A stretch of 64,000 nucleotides of DNA from Branchiostoma floridae (Eukaryota; Chordata; Leptocardii; Amphioxiformes; Branchiostomatidae), in assembly GCF_000003815.2 (NCBI RefSeq), contig NC_049981.1, forward strand, positions 3,648,699-3,712,698, read 5' to 3'. This document shows positions 43,801 to 58,600 of this stretch, piece after piece (within the stretch, counting starts at the first letter, position 1; each line of letters begins with the position of its first letter). The notes under the pieces are model-generated. The model had not been told where the DNA came from. It ran no database searches and saw only the letters and a program-made list of their open reading frames with translations. The translations under genes and the position numbers were made by a program.

Positions 43801-46484
43801 CAACATGGTTATTGTGAGGAGTATAGTGGAGAAGAAAAAAAAAAGAAAGAACCAACTGTTTCAAACACTTCAGTACTAGAAGATTTCCTTGAATAACTTT
43901 CTTGCACCTAATCCACACGACTGTCCTACTCAGCAATATCCCAGTCCTTTGGATAACTTGACGGTTGAACTGTCCACACAATGGATGTCTTCGCCACCCA
44001 CAGCAATAATAGTCGATGCAAGAATCTCCCTCAGTCTTTTACCTCCGTCACCAATACAGTATAGCATCCACTAGCTGCCATGAGGCGAGCCAAATGGTAT
44101 ATTGTTGCCAGTCTGCAAAACTTCTAGGAATTGTACAGGCACGTGTCAACAGGAATGCTATTCAACGGGAATGTTTGAAATTCCAGATCAGGCAGCCAAT
44201 GTTGGCAGGGCTTCTGGAATTCCAGCCGCTGGAAGAAAATGGGTCATGGGGACTCCCTTCGAGGCTAGAGGTATTTGGCCTAGAAACCTGGGACAGATTG
44301 GTGAAATTCCAGTGAGGGGACAAGGGGGGTTGACATCATCTTTATTGACATATAAACGCAACACATTTAAAATCAACATACAAGATGAGTTTAAAAGACG
44401 AAGAAACCTAGGCCGACCCCTTACTCAGAATAATAACAATTCTGGAGGGCGCAAGGTAAAACATCAGATGTGCATCCGACTTTTTGATACATATAGCATT
44501 GCACAACGTTACATAGCAATCTTAGAGTGTATTGCACTGTAGCTTTTACAAGAATATTGCACTTAAACAAGATATATTGCACTTAAACAGGATATATTGC
44601 ACTTAAACAGGATATATTGCACTTAAACAGGATATATTGCACTTAAACAAGTTAAAAGTCATCTGGTAGAGAATAACCCAGATGGGGACTCCCACACAGG
44701 GGTGTTTCTCGCACAATATATTGCGTAGGACGAGCACAATGCGCATTGACCTAGACGTCGCTTTAGCTTTCTGACCTCGGCGTCTTTATTGCGTACAGCT
44801 GCAGGGCATAGCGATCTCAGCTTTCTAGCATTATCACTATTGACCCACCCCCTACTGCCCACCTCTATAGTGACGACAGTTGAACTATAGTTACTATGTA
44901 GGTATATGTCTTCCTTCAAGTGTTCATACTTGGCCATTTTCCTGTCTACTGCTGCTTGGGTATTTTGTTCAAAAGGAACAGTCAATTCAACAAGAGTCAA
45001 GTTCTGCTGAGCTGAGTTTTGTATTGTAATGTCAGGTACAAGTGGTGTAGGTAGAATGTCCGGGGGTATTGTGATGTGCGTCCCTCCCTCATGGTGTTCA
45101 GGACTCAGATCACACCGTATGGTAACCGGCGGTTCAGACAGGGAGTACCATCCTTGTAGTGTCGTAACCAGTTCCTTAAGCACACTGTTGTGTCGCCATG
45201 TGTATCTGGCTGTCAGTGCCACAGGACAGGCATTGAGAACATGGCGAAGGGTCTGATGGCCTTGACATAATGGGCACTTTGTTGAGAGCAGCTTTCCCCA
45301 GCGGACTAAGTTGTCCCGTGTTGGTAACCAGTTCGTCATCCCGTTCAGCGCGAACTCGAACACTCCCCTCGGGGCATTGTACAGAGAGCTTCTCCATCTG
45401 ATGTCAGTTTGTTCTATCTCAACTAGTTCCGTCCATCTTCCTTGTACTTTGAGAGTACTACTGTGTTCCTCAATCTTACTGTCGTTGTCCTTTTGTAAGC
45501 GGGCTTTGATTGCCTGGCACAATTTCTTCTTTGTTTGTTGGGAGTTTGCTTGATCGTGAGTGTCATCATCACGCAATGTTGTTAGGCTTTGTTCGGCGAT
45601 GGTAAAGCATTCCATCGTTCCTGTGGACTTTCGCGTGAATGCCGATTCCCTTTCGACCTTCGCGTCGAGGGCATTTCTGACGCTGTCATCACCTGACGTT
45701 AGAACAGTGGCCATTACGTTGGCGTGTTGTTGCATGTATAGTTGTTGGACCGATGAGAGCCCTAGCCCTTGACTATGGTATATTATGCCCGGGTCAGAAG
45801 ACTTCTTCATGTTGGCCCACTTCTTAAGGTACTGCGTGACACTATGGCTGATTTCATGCAGTTGGGTTCTGGACACATCGTGAACAGTCAAGAGGTACCT
45901 GATGGCACCTTGGATGTACACCCTGTACATTTCACACTTGTACTCCCCACGTACAGGGCTGGCATCCACGTTCATGATGATCCCATGTTGTGTGTTGGAC
46001 CCGATAATTGTCTCCTTCAGGATGTCCGAGACAGGACCTGACGACCCGCTAGCAGAAATGTAGCCGCCCAGGAACTTGAAGGGGGATGTGATTATATTAT
46101 CCATAGGATGGTTCCCGATTGAGAAAGACATGTCCTTGGCGTACCCACTGCAGATGCTGAGGGTTTTACATTTTTTCGGCTTCAGTGTCAGGTGGATACT
46201 TTGGAGATGTTGGTCAAGTGTGTTGATAATCCGCTGCATGGATCGTGACCTACATACGGTAAGTGCCAGGTCATCAGCGAATGCGAAGGGCATGTGGGTT
46301 TTGTGTCTTAACTGAAAGCCGTTTGAATGGCATTGGAATGGCATTCCAACCATGTATGAGGAAGCCAGTGTCACTGGAATTCTAGTCTAGGGTAAGTTGC
46401 TTGGTCCCAGCTGGTGAGATGACTGTGCACAAAGTACAGATTTGCAATTTTGCATGTAACCAAGAATAAAGTATATTTAGCACT

Positions 46485-46515
<31 letters not shown>

Positions 46516-46545
46516 CGTGTGTGTGTGCGTGCGCGCGCGTGTGCA

Positions 46546-46602
<57 letters not shown>

Positions 46603-49600
46603 CCTTGATATTAAGTCTTTTCTACCTTTTCTACCTAATATATAATATGATAGGGCTTGAAAAAATTGCATTTGGCTCGAAATATGATTATCATTTGCCA
46701 TCGTTCAAGATTATGACCTCTAAGTATTTCCTGTCTACCTATGGTGTATGGCTTGAACAAGCATATTCTTTATAACATACCCATGAGGACAATGTGATCA
46801 ATACCTTGTCCGCCTGTATGAGGTTTGATATCATGTCCTTCAGTCAGAAATAGTCACTACTGTGTTGGGCATTGATACAAGAGGAACTGACTTGAAATCA
46901 CTGCTGTGATTTTTGTATGTTTTATGTGGCTGTGTGTACCAGTGTGTGACCTTGATATACATTTAGTATATGTCATGAAAAATTACATTTGGCTCTGAAT
47001 ATAATTACCACTTGCCATTTGCCATTATTTCCTGTCTGCCTATGGTATATGGCTTTCCCTATCAGCTGACCTGAGCTGACCCGAGCAACTGACCTGATCC
47101 CACCTTTCTAGGTCATGACCCATTCCATACATGCCCTTGAACATGCCAGGCTTACATTCCATGCATGCCCGTCGAAACATGCCTGTACAATTCCTAGAAT
47201 TTATGGCATTCCCTTTCAGTTGACCTGAGCTGACCCAACCATCCCCCTGATCCCATTGGACCTAAACTATACTTGCAACAAGGGCTTGTGATCATGTAAT
47301 TTTCATTTCATTTGTGGAACTGACAGGTGCGTACCAATTACCTAACAAAATAAGTAATCCACTCAGACGATTAAGAAAGACAGAGATACGAATATAAATG
47401 CCTGAAATCTCAACCCAGCAATGAGATGTAAAGTACTGGAAGTTGTTGTCACCATGACACCTTACGTTAGATAGCGTTAACCCTATTCAGACGGGGGACA
47501 AGTTTACAAAGTTTAAGAAGGTTTCTATATTTCGTGTTGCCATGGGAACTGGTTATTGACAGGCATTTTTGACGATAATTTCGGTTCTAACAATATTTTA
47601 CATTACAGTTATTTTGTCACATAAAGGAAATTTCGTGTGTTTTTTTCATGTATGCAAGAATGAAAATTCAATGATCATATAAATCATTTATGAGTTACAG
47701 AAGTTACTCGGGCCTCAAAAGCGCCCCCCATGTACACTATTTCACATCCGCTAACTTTCTAGCGAGGACCAATGAGATCACTGCTGGCAGGTCAATGACA
47801 ATTACTAGTGAATTAGCCAATAAAGGCCGAGTAGCGGCCGAGTGGCGGGCTATTCGCACCCTTACCTATCATGTAAATACCAGAAAGCCAAACCAAGCAC
47901 ACAAGCAGTTTGCGGGAGTTGTTTACTACGATACTTCCACTATCCGTATGAAAGCATATTACTACTACTTTGATGACCAACGCACGGATGTGAAGAGACT
48001 GTAGTGATGAAATTCTACACATTCAATGGCGCTGCACTTGCGCTAATGAAGCGATCGCTGCAGGACGGAACATGTCCAGACGAAGGCGAGATTTGTGAAG
48101 CAGATCCGACTTTTCCCACCAAGAGCAAGCTGTCTAAGACGGATCGGGTACAGAAATGGACGGAAATCAAGGCCAAACTAGTCTTGAATAAGGATTTTGA
48201 GGCACATCGCGAGGCCCCAAATCAACGACTCCCGCGGCGAGAGGAGACTGGAGCCATTTTCCGCCATAGTCACTTGGGCACAGATGCAAAGTCCGCTGGC
48301 GTCGCGTCTCTGATCCACCGGTCATGGCGGGAGAATTTGGAATCATTAAGTAAAAGGAACTTGTTTTGATTTAAACGATGTTCGTCTCGTTATGAGGCCT
48401 TGACACTCGTACTCAGTTGAAGCAAGAAGCTTACAACATATCATTCTTTAACATCTTTGGTTGAGGACTTGTGTGCTCTTACGATACAAAGAATTTTTTA
48501 AATTTTTTATTTGATTTTATCTATTTTGCACAATCTTTAAAAAAGATAACATAAAACAAACAAGAGTTCGTAGACCTCAGGCCTGCATGAAATGTATTGA
48601 GTGTCTGTAGACTTATTGTGTATTTTTTTCCCTTTTTTTCCGTGTTTGCGTGGTTGGAAAATGTGCACCATGCAAAAGTCTGAAATTCCATTTTCGGAAT
48701 GTGTAAGTTTGGGCATGGATGAACATTACTTATTTTGGATTTCTTAACCATGTAACCAACCACAGTACCTTGAATTTGTTGAGACGACTTTTCCTACCTT
48801 TTTTTTTGTCTCAGATGGCCCTTGTAGTTATTCTGTCACATATGATATATTCAGTACTGATATCTTCCTATTTCAATGTACTGACCTAATGCAGCTGCTA
48901 AATTTCCTTAGTGTGGCAATGATATTCATTAAAGATTTATTTCTGGAGTGCTATAACACTTGACACTGGAAGGTTATTTGCATAATTTGACCAATTAAGT
49001 TTTTACAGTAGAGTCCATTCCAAGACACCATGAGGATTTTTAGGCGATATTTGTAATAAGTCTGAATTATTTTGAATAAAAGAATATCTAAGCCACAATA
49101 ATTAAATTGTTTTCAAAAAATTGACTAAGAAAATACTTATCTATTTGAATTCCTTTGAATATTTTAGAAACATTTTGAAAGTAACTGTACAAAGATATCT
49201 TTATTTAGAATAATTCTGAAACCTCTGTGTGATTCTTTCACATTTACAAATATTTACAAATATTTGTAAACTTTGCCAAATGGTAAAATTAGTTTATTGC
49301 CCCCATAAAAGTAAGACCTACTGTATAAGTAAGTTGCCTCAGTATATTTTTAGATTTCTCTGTTGGGCACTGGTGGGTCCTTTGTGGTGGGCCATTGTTG
49401 CATGACACCCAACCATACTTTGCAAGGATGTGTGAATTGCTATCTTCCCAGCCCACTGAACCATTTACAAAATATTGCAAAAAATGGTAGAAAATGGTAA
49501 ATAATGGTAGAATGCTGTTATCATTATTTAGAAACCATTAGAAGTATCCAATTCCACACCATGAATATTTCCACAGTTTAACAGGACCAGGGAAATATTT

Positions 49601-52600
49601 ATAAAGTTGAAACAGTATTAGAAATATTTCTGAAGTATCACATGTCCTAGACATGCAATTACAAAACTTTAAAATCAATTCTAAACAATGGCAACAAACA
49701 TCCGCACGGTGACTTGGAATGGACTCGAGTTCCATAGACAACATGAATAGTGGTAGCCCCCATCCAGCAGCAACAGTTAGTCCCCAGCTGGGTGATATGA
49801 TATTTTATTCAACCATCCAACAAATGGAAATTAAGGGTTAATGTATCTAAAACGAAAGTACTGGTTTTTACAAAAGGTTCTATTAACAGATTATCAAACA
49901 AATTCTATATATATGGCAAAGAAATACTAGTAACCGACAGTTATACTTACCTTGGTATTCCCCTGACTTCTTCGGGAAAGTTTAAAGCAGCCAGGAAATA
50001 TTTAAAGAACAAAGCCATGAGAGCTTTATTCAAACTAAAGTCACTTTTATTCTCAGAAAAGAACATTCCAATTCACCTAGGAATGAGCCTTTTCAACAAG
50101 TTTGTACTGCCTATTTTACTGTACGGAGCCGAACTCACATGTTTTGACCAAACTTCTAAAGCAATCAAAATTATTGTATCAAAACAAATTCCAGAATCTT
50201 CACCCAAAACTGTTTTCTCTTCCTTTTTAAACAAACTCCATCTAGAGGGAGGTCTCCCAGCAACTGTTAGGAAGAGTGTGTCTTCGGACCTCACTCATAC
50301 TTACGTCATCCATTTTAAGAAAAGATCAGACAAGGATAGATTATTGAGACTGGCATCAGGAATGAAATTAGAAAATGACAACTTCGCAATTGAAAATATA
50401 CGACTTTCTTCACATACTAGTATCCCAGAATTTGACACCATTGACATGAGTTTCCAAAAATTTTTACTCGGAGTACATGCGAAATCATCAAATGACGGCA
50501 TCCGTGGTGAGTTAGGAACCTTTCCCATTTCGATCAATGCTGAGATACAATTAATCAAATACTGGCACCGTCTAGCAAACTTACCCGAAGATTCTTTACT
50601 ACGTGAAGCATATGATGTTGTACTTTCCGGCGAATACGACTGGACAAATCACGTAACTGACATTCTCAACTATAATGGTTTTGGACATGTATGGACAAAC
50701 CCGAGGTTGTATCATGTTAATATGCTAACCGACCAATTACGACTCCGTTTACAGGATATATACATACAAGAATGGTATTCTTCTATCCAGAATAACTCAA
50801 AACTTTGCATTTATTCTACGCTAAAGGAAAGATACGGACAAAAGAAGTATCTTTCGAATGTACACAGTTTCGAACTTCGTAGAGCAATTACAAAGATGAG
50901 AATCAGTAGTCACAAACTAAATATAGAAGCCGGAAGATATACTAAAATTCCCCGTGACCAGAGGTTTTGTCCATTTTGCCCAAATGAGATCGAAGACGAA
51001 CGTCACTTTGTTATGGATTGTTCTCGATATAATGATAAACGCACAGAGCTGTTCACATTACTTTCCGCTTGTTCTAAAGAATTTGCTACTCTCTGTTCGA
51101 TAGATAAATTCAACTACATTCTGGGAGGCGATAACCCTCACTGTGTACAAGTAGGCAAATATATCCACGAATGTTTATACCGTAGAACTAATAGTGTTAA
51201 TGACATGCTAGACCCTATATATTGATTTAATCATACCTATAGATATCCATATATGTGTGTTTAGTTGTACTGTAAGTAGTTGTTATACATGTAGACCTTA
51301 CGAAAGTCGCTGTACTTTTGTCGTGTCAATAAAGATCGTACTAAAACCTAAACCTAAGTGACAAAATGCAACAAACGATACCAAATTTAAACTAGAACAA
51401 AGCTTCTACCACTTAACCCTGTATGTACTATAGATTAAGCAGGCCCAAAAATCAAGCGACCATGACTAGCCCCAAACTACAAATTACCTGCATACTATAC
51501 GGAAATGGCATCCCCAAAGAAACAACAAGAAACACAGGAAGATAATATACATACCTTTCTCTTACACTCAAGCTCTATACATTTCTCCTCCACTTTAGAA
51601 AGTTGTATCTTCTTCTGATTGCCAAACAGGGTAAAGGAACTTGTACCAGAACTTTAAACTCTCAAAACACCACAAAGACTAAGCAGCAAACTCAAATTGT
51701 ACCTAACAGCAACAGATACTAGTAGAAACAGAACTGCCTAGTACATCATCTGGCTGGAAACACTGTTGATACAAAGTAACCTGATACATTGAAGGTGGCA
51801 GAAGCCAGTACAGAAACAGATGACGATTCTACACCTAAGCTTAAAGACCTATCAATCAACCCAAACCCAACCAAACCAAGCAGATATTGGGGGGATGCCC
51901 CAACCGCACAAAAACAGGCTCAACCTACAGTATCAAGTTCAAGCACTAGGAGGCCCAAAATCAAAGCTGACCACCAGGACACCAGCAACAACCCACGTAA
52001 CAAATAGCAACACGATGGCACCTTGCGTTCCGGAGATACAGCGCACGCGCAGTGCCCGCACAAAAGGTAACCTGGAATGTCAAGTTCAAGCACCAAGGGC
52101 GCCAAAATCAAAACTGAGAATTATTCAGCCACCGCCAACAAATGTGCCAAATATCATCGCGCCCGCACCAACCGTTCAGAAGATATAACTCCGGAAATAC
52201 CCCTCCCGGACACAAAATTCGACCTGCCGCGTCAAGTTCAAACGCGACAAGGCCCAAAGTCAATCCTAGGCAACAGGCAACAACTTCCCACCCATGCACC
52301 AAAAATCGTCGCAATGGCGCGTATCATTCAGGACACACAGCGCCAAAAGTGCCCCCAAAACACCAAAAATGCCACCTGCAATGTCAAGTTCAAACGCCAG
52401 GAGGCCCAAAATCAAACCTGAGTGTCAAGCCACCACCCCCAACCCGCGTACCAAAAATCGTCGTGCTCGCATCATCCGTTCTCAAGATACAGCGCCCTAA
52501 ATCCCCAGCTTCCAAATTTTCCCACGCCCGTGAAAACCATACCTGCATACATGCAGGTAACTAACAAATGAAAGTACATGCAGGGGGGAAGAAAAAAAGC

Positions 52601-55600
52601 CTCGTGGCTTATACACAGTCTTCCTCCAAAGTAACAAATAATGATACAATTTAACAATTCATAAGCTGAATATCAGACATATGTCAGTATAAAAGAATTC
52701 TAATCTATTAGAACTGGACTTGAAATTGAAACCCCAACTCTTGTGTTCAAAGATTACGATTGCTTACATTGTAACATTGTAGGCAAAGCCCAAACCAGGT
52801 GGTATAGGTCAATTCTAAATCCTCCCACCTGCGTATGTTCCGTTGATACCTCCGTTTGGCTGGTCGTCTTCGCCAAAAGAAGTGAGCGTGAGGATGTAAT
52901 CCGTGTAGGGCAGCAGTCCCGGTACGGTAGCCGAGGTGACTCCTGCCCCCGGTGAGGGGGAGAGGTCTCGGTAGGAGCCTGACCCGTCTGCCGGCTGGTA
53001 GCGGAGCCTGTAGCGCGAGATAGGAAGACTCCCCACGACTGTCCAGGACACGGAAAGATGACCTATCCCGCCATCATCAAGAGTCAGCCCTGCGAGACCT
53101 GGAACTGTATAGTTTTAACAATTAAACAAGTGACCGTAGGTAATATAATCTGTGACGTAATTCTGGTATATGTTGAGTGTTTTGCTGTCTGTGTTGTGTG
53201 ACGTTGTGTTTAGATCGCATAATGATTATATTACATGGCATTAAACCTAATATATAGTATGAAGTTAGTTAAAGATGTCTTACATATGTCTTCCACATGT
53301 TAATCACATTACTGTAGACGTAAAAAGCAATAGCAGCGTCATATGTGAGCGACACCAAAAGGGAACAGACAAAAGTTTCTGTGTGTGGTAAAAACATAAT
53401 CCCCCTTCATGAAAATTCTCCTTGAACCATACTCCTTCTGTCCTGCTAATTCCCTGAAGCGGGCACAAACAAACCCGGGTACGAGATAGCACAGCTGAGT
53501 GCGTACAACATCTGCTTGACGGGATCCAATTACCACAAGGCTTAAGGCGGCATCAAAACGAGGACCTGAACCACTATACCGGAAGGCGTAGGGGTGAATT
53601 CTGAATATATTACATCCATAATAAAATTATGAAAACAGCTACCGCGAAAAAACAACAACGTGCATCATCGCACAGGTCCATACAGAGTACATGCCAAACT
53701 ACATACTCATGCGACAAAGGGAAGATACAGAAATCTGATGCGAACGCGCTTGACATCGTCAAAAATAATACCCCGTCGCCGGAGGTTACCATCTGATCAC
53801 AGATTACTTAAAAATAACCGAAGTGCAAGTGAACTAAACTCTACCCAATGAAACAGCAAACCCTTACCAGGGTTGCAGCCAAGAACTTCAACCCTCATGC
53901 AGATGTGATTATGCCAAGACTGAACCACGAATAGCACATAGCGGGCATTGATTGGGTTGTCTAGAAGGTTCGTCACAGGTGAGAGTGCGTTTGTGTTGCC
54001 TGTAAAAACCTGCAAGATAAACGGATGATTCAGATTAAGGCTTCTTCAAACAGTCAGAAGTTTGCTAGTATTACCAACCAGACAACGTCGATATCTTTCG
54101 CATTTCATAAACAACGAACAGCAATAATGAGGGCTTAAGCTTAAAGCGTACCACGATTATACATGTAGGTGTGTAATAACTAGACGTCATCTTGAGCAAA
54201 CAGACGTGATGAATAGAGGAGTGTTGTGAGGCGATATTTGCCTTGAAACGAGAGTGATAAGAGCTGGAGCAGTGTGCGCTGCTGGTAAAACAAATAAAGT
54301 AGAAGTGTGGCACTTTGAAAGGGACATGACCCACCAACAGATACCCGTATAGACGTGGGGCAAAATCAATTATAATTTCCATACTTGTATCTACGTTACC
54401 TTGTCTGAGCCATCACTGCTGGTATATGTCGTCCAACTGTTCCACGCTGCTCTATACTGGAGTTTGTATGACGTCACAAACTGTTCTTCATCATCGGTTG
54501 TGTGACGCCCCTGAATAACCGTACCCGTGACGCGCTTTATCTCTCCCAAATCCACCTAAAATGCAAATATAATAATCATAGCGTCTGTTTTGTAGAGACG
54601 CGAATAGTAGCAGCTTTGCCGAACACAGCGTTTCTGAATTATATCGGTATAACAACTAATTCTAGTTACACGTACAGCGAGAACTTAAATTGATCATAAA
54701 ACAACGATAATATTCATGGGGTTTTGCAATGTATCGACATGCATAAAATTAATCAAGTTGCAGCCACGTCGCCTTTAAAGTCATAGTCTTCAAAAATAAT
54801 CTATTTTGTTAAAATGTAAAAAAGTTTGCTCGAGAAGATAAAGCTGAAAACAGTTGACAGCGACTGCAAGCTGTTAGTCAACATTGCACAAAGCGAACTT
54901 ATCATTTCACACCAAATTAAAGTCCAGTACTGTTGAACTAAAAGATTTTGCCTATTTTTGTTTAAATCGGCAAAAAAATTTCAATGAATACAAGTTTAAC
55001 TGCTGCTGCTGCTGTATTTCCAAACTTGCACCGCTACATGTCATAACACATGGAAGATTTTGTTTTCGAGTACAACAGTGTTGCCAACATGAGTGTTGTG
55101 ATGGATAAAAATTTAACAGAAAATAATTCTTATTCAAATATGCGTAAATAAATTTTTTAATGTTGCCAAAGATATACCTACCTGCAACCATTGTCCGATT
55201 GACTTCGCCGAAGGCACGGCGGCCCATGCACCACGTCCAGCAACTCCGTTTAGGCGTCCCTGATATGGCGCAAAATCAGGATGGGTCGAGGATGCAGTGA
55301 TGTCACTGTCGGGTATGGCACCGGATTCCATTCCAAGTGGAACCTGACAGACTGGGGGAAAACAAATTATGTTCCAGTTAGTTTGAAATGTCCTTAGGTG
55401 ATGGGGGTCTGTAGTAGTATCCTGTTTGCGACTGGTGGTGATACTTTTGCACTAAGCTTTTCCAAAAAAATAACCATTGCAAAAAGAACATTCGAAAACC
55501 TTAGTCAAGTTCCTTAACCAGTCATGGATTTCATATTGGTTGTCACTCAGAGATTTAGCTGCCAGGGTTCTAGATTGTTGTCTATCGTGCTCAGAACTGA

Positions 55601-58600
55601 TATGTGGTAGGCATAAATAAAAGCATAGCTTTGAAGACTTTCGGTAACGTCATCAAAGCAGATTATGAGCCTGGGCAGAAAATAGATAATACGGGGGATT
55701 TTAATTTATCAGCACTGGACTTGAAATTGAAACCCCTACACTTGTGTTCAAAGATTACGATTGCTTACCGCTTTAGCTCAAAATCATATTAATGAAGTAT
55801 TGTAGGCAAAGCCCAAACCAGGTGGTATAGGTCAATCCTAAATCCACCCACCTGCGTATGTTCCGTTGATACATCCATTTGGCTGGTCGTCCTCGCCAAA
55901 AGAAGTGAGCGTGATGGTGTAATCCGTGTCGGGCAGCAGTCCCGATACGGTAGCCGAGGTGACCCCTGCTCCCGGTGCGGGGGAGAGGTCCCGGTAGGAG
56001 CCCGACCCGCCTGCCGGCTGGTAGCGGAGCCTGTAGCCCGAGATCGGAAGACTCCCCACGACTGTCCAGGACACGGAAAGATGACCTATCTCGCCATCAT
56101 CAAGAGTCAGCCCTGCGAGACCTGGAACTGTATAGTTTTAACAATTAAACAAGTGACCGTAGGTAACATAATCTGTGACGTAATTCTGGTATATGTTGAG
56201 TGTTTTGCTGTCTGTGTTGTGTGACGTTGTGTTTAGATCGCATAATGATTATATTACATGGCATTAAACCTAATATATAGTATGAAGTTAGTTAAAGATG
56301 TCTTACATATGTCTTCCACATGTTAATCACATTACTGTAGACGTAAAAAGCAATATCAGTGTCATATGTGAGCGACACCAAAAGGGAACAGACAAAAGTT
56401 TCTGTGTGTGGTAAAAACATAATCCCCCTTCATGAAAATTCTCCTTGAACCATACTCCTTCTGTCCTGCTAATTCCCTGAAGCGGGCACAAACAAACCCG
56501 GGTACGAGATAGCACAGCTGAGTGCGTACAACATCTGCTTGACGGGATCCAATTACCACAAGGCTTAAGGCGCCATCAAAACGAGGACCTGAACCACTAT
56601 ACCGGAAGGCGTAGGGGTGAATTCTGAATATATTACATCCATAATAAAATTATGAAAACAGCTACCGCGAAAAAAAAAAAGTGCATCATCGCACAGGTCC
56701 GTACAGAGTACATGCCAAACTACATACTCATGCGACAAAGGGAAGATACAGATGCGAACGCGCTTGACATCGTCAAAAATAATACCCCGTCGCCGGAGGT
56801 TACCATCTGATCACAGATTACTTAAAAATAACCGAAGTGCAAGTGAACTAAACTCTACCCAATGTAACAGCAAACCCTTACCAGGGTTGCAGCCAAGAAC
56901 TTCAACCCTCATGCTGATGTGAGTATGCCAAGACTGAACCACGAATAGCACATAGCGGGCATTGATTGGGTTGTCTAGAAGGTTCGTCACAGGTGAGAGT
57001 GCGTTTGTGTTGCCTGTAAAAACCTGCAAGATAAACGGATGATTCAGATTAAGGCTTCTTCAAACTGTCAAAAGTTTGCTAGTATTACCAACCAGACAAC
57101 GTCGATATCTTTCGCATTTCATAAACAACGAACAGCAATAATTGGGCTTAAGCTTAAAGCGTACCACGATTATACATGTAGGTGTGTAATAACCAGACGT
57201 CATCTTGAGCAAACAGACGTGATGAATAGAGGAGTGTTGTGAGGCGATATTTGCCTTGAAACGAGAGTGATAAGAGCTGGAGCAGTGTGCGCTGCTGGTA
57301 AAACAAAGAAAGTAGAAGTGTGGCACTTTGAAAGGGACATGACCCACCAACAGATACCCGTATAGACGTGGGGCAAAATCAATTATAATTTCCATACTTG
57401 TATCTACGTTACCTTGTCTGAGCCATCACTGCTGGTATATGTCGTCCAACTGTTCCACGCTGCTCTATACTGGAGTTTGTATGACGTCACAAACTGTTCT
57501 TCATCATCGGTTGTGTGGCGCCCCTGAATAACCGTACCCGTGACGCGCTTTATCTCTCCGAAATCAACCTAAAAGGCAAATATAATAATCATAGCGTCTG
57601 TTTTGTAGAGACGCGAATAGTAGCAGCTTTGCAGAACACAGCGTTTCTGAATTATATCGGTATAACAACTAATTCTAGTTACACGTACAGCGAGAACTTA
57701 AATTGATCATAAAACAACGATAATATTCATGGGGTTTTGCAATGTATCGACATGCATAAAATTAATCAAGTTGCAGCCACGTCGCCTTTAAAGTCATAGT
57801 CTTCAAAAATCATCTATTTTGTTAAAATGTAACAAAGTTTGCTCGAGAAGATAAAGCTGAAAACAGTTGACAGCGACTGCAAGCTGTAAGTCAACATTGC
57901 ACAAAGCGAACTTATCATTTCACGCCAAATTAAAGTCCAGTACTGTTGAACTAAAAGATTTTGCCTTTTTTTTTAAATCGGCAAAAAAATTTCAATGAAT
58001 ACAAGCTTAACTGCTGCTGCTGCTGTATTTCCAAACTTGCACCGCTACATGTCATAACACATGGAAGATTTTGTTTTCGAGTACAACAATGTTGCCAACA
58101 TGAGTGTTGTGATGGATAAAAGTTTAACAGAAAATAATTCTTATTCAAATATGCGTAAATAAATTTTTTAATGTTGCAAAAGATATACCTACCTGCAACC
58201 ATTGTCCGATTGACTTCGCCGAAGGCACGGCGGCCCATGCACCACGTCCAGCAACTCCGTTTAGGCGTCCCTGATATGGCGCAAAATCAGGATGGGTCGA
58301 GGATGCAGTGATGTCACTGTCGGGTATGGCACCGGATTCCATTCCAAGTGGAACCTGACAGACTGGGGGAAAACAAATTATGTTCCAGTTAGTTTGAAAA
58401 GTTCTTAGGTGATGGGGGTCTGTAGTAGTATCCTGTTTGCGACTGGTGGTGATACTTTTGCACTAAGCTTTTCCAAAAAAATAACCATTGCAAAAAGAAC
58501 ATTCGAAAACCTATAGTCAAGTTCCTTAACCAGTCATGGATTTCATATTGGTTGTCACTCAGAGATTTAGCTGCCAGGGTTCTAGATTGTTGTCTATCGT

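Larger units (their letters stand above)
37908..52828. other. 14.9-kb intron with nested insertions and scar of a lost unit
   Basis: The equivalent intron in other units is about 0.5 kb. Its normal 5'-proximal part is present twice, at about 38291-38392 (continued at 41302-41336) and again at 52694-52828. The first copy breaks just inside the FN3 border (CCACCCGC). Between them lie unrelated mobile and repetitive sequences. This pattern indicates that one FN3-F5/8C unit was removed and replaced. Splicing from 52829 to 37907 stays in phase. Confidence 0.65.

Noticed and set aside
44553-44652. Possible CRISPR array
   Set aside because: The 20-bp repeats are contiguous with no spacers, and the context is eukaryotic; it is a LINE tail.
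47469-47490. TTAACCCTATTCAGACGGGG as a second piggyBac-type end
   Set aside because: No matching inverted end was found downstream; a similar word at about 36013 is also unpaired.
52815-53051. FN3 ORFs as separate small genes
   Set aside because: Each is an internal 276-nt exon with 1-1 phase and splice sites joining F5/8C exons on both sides.
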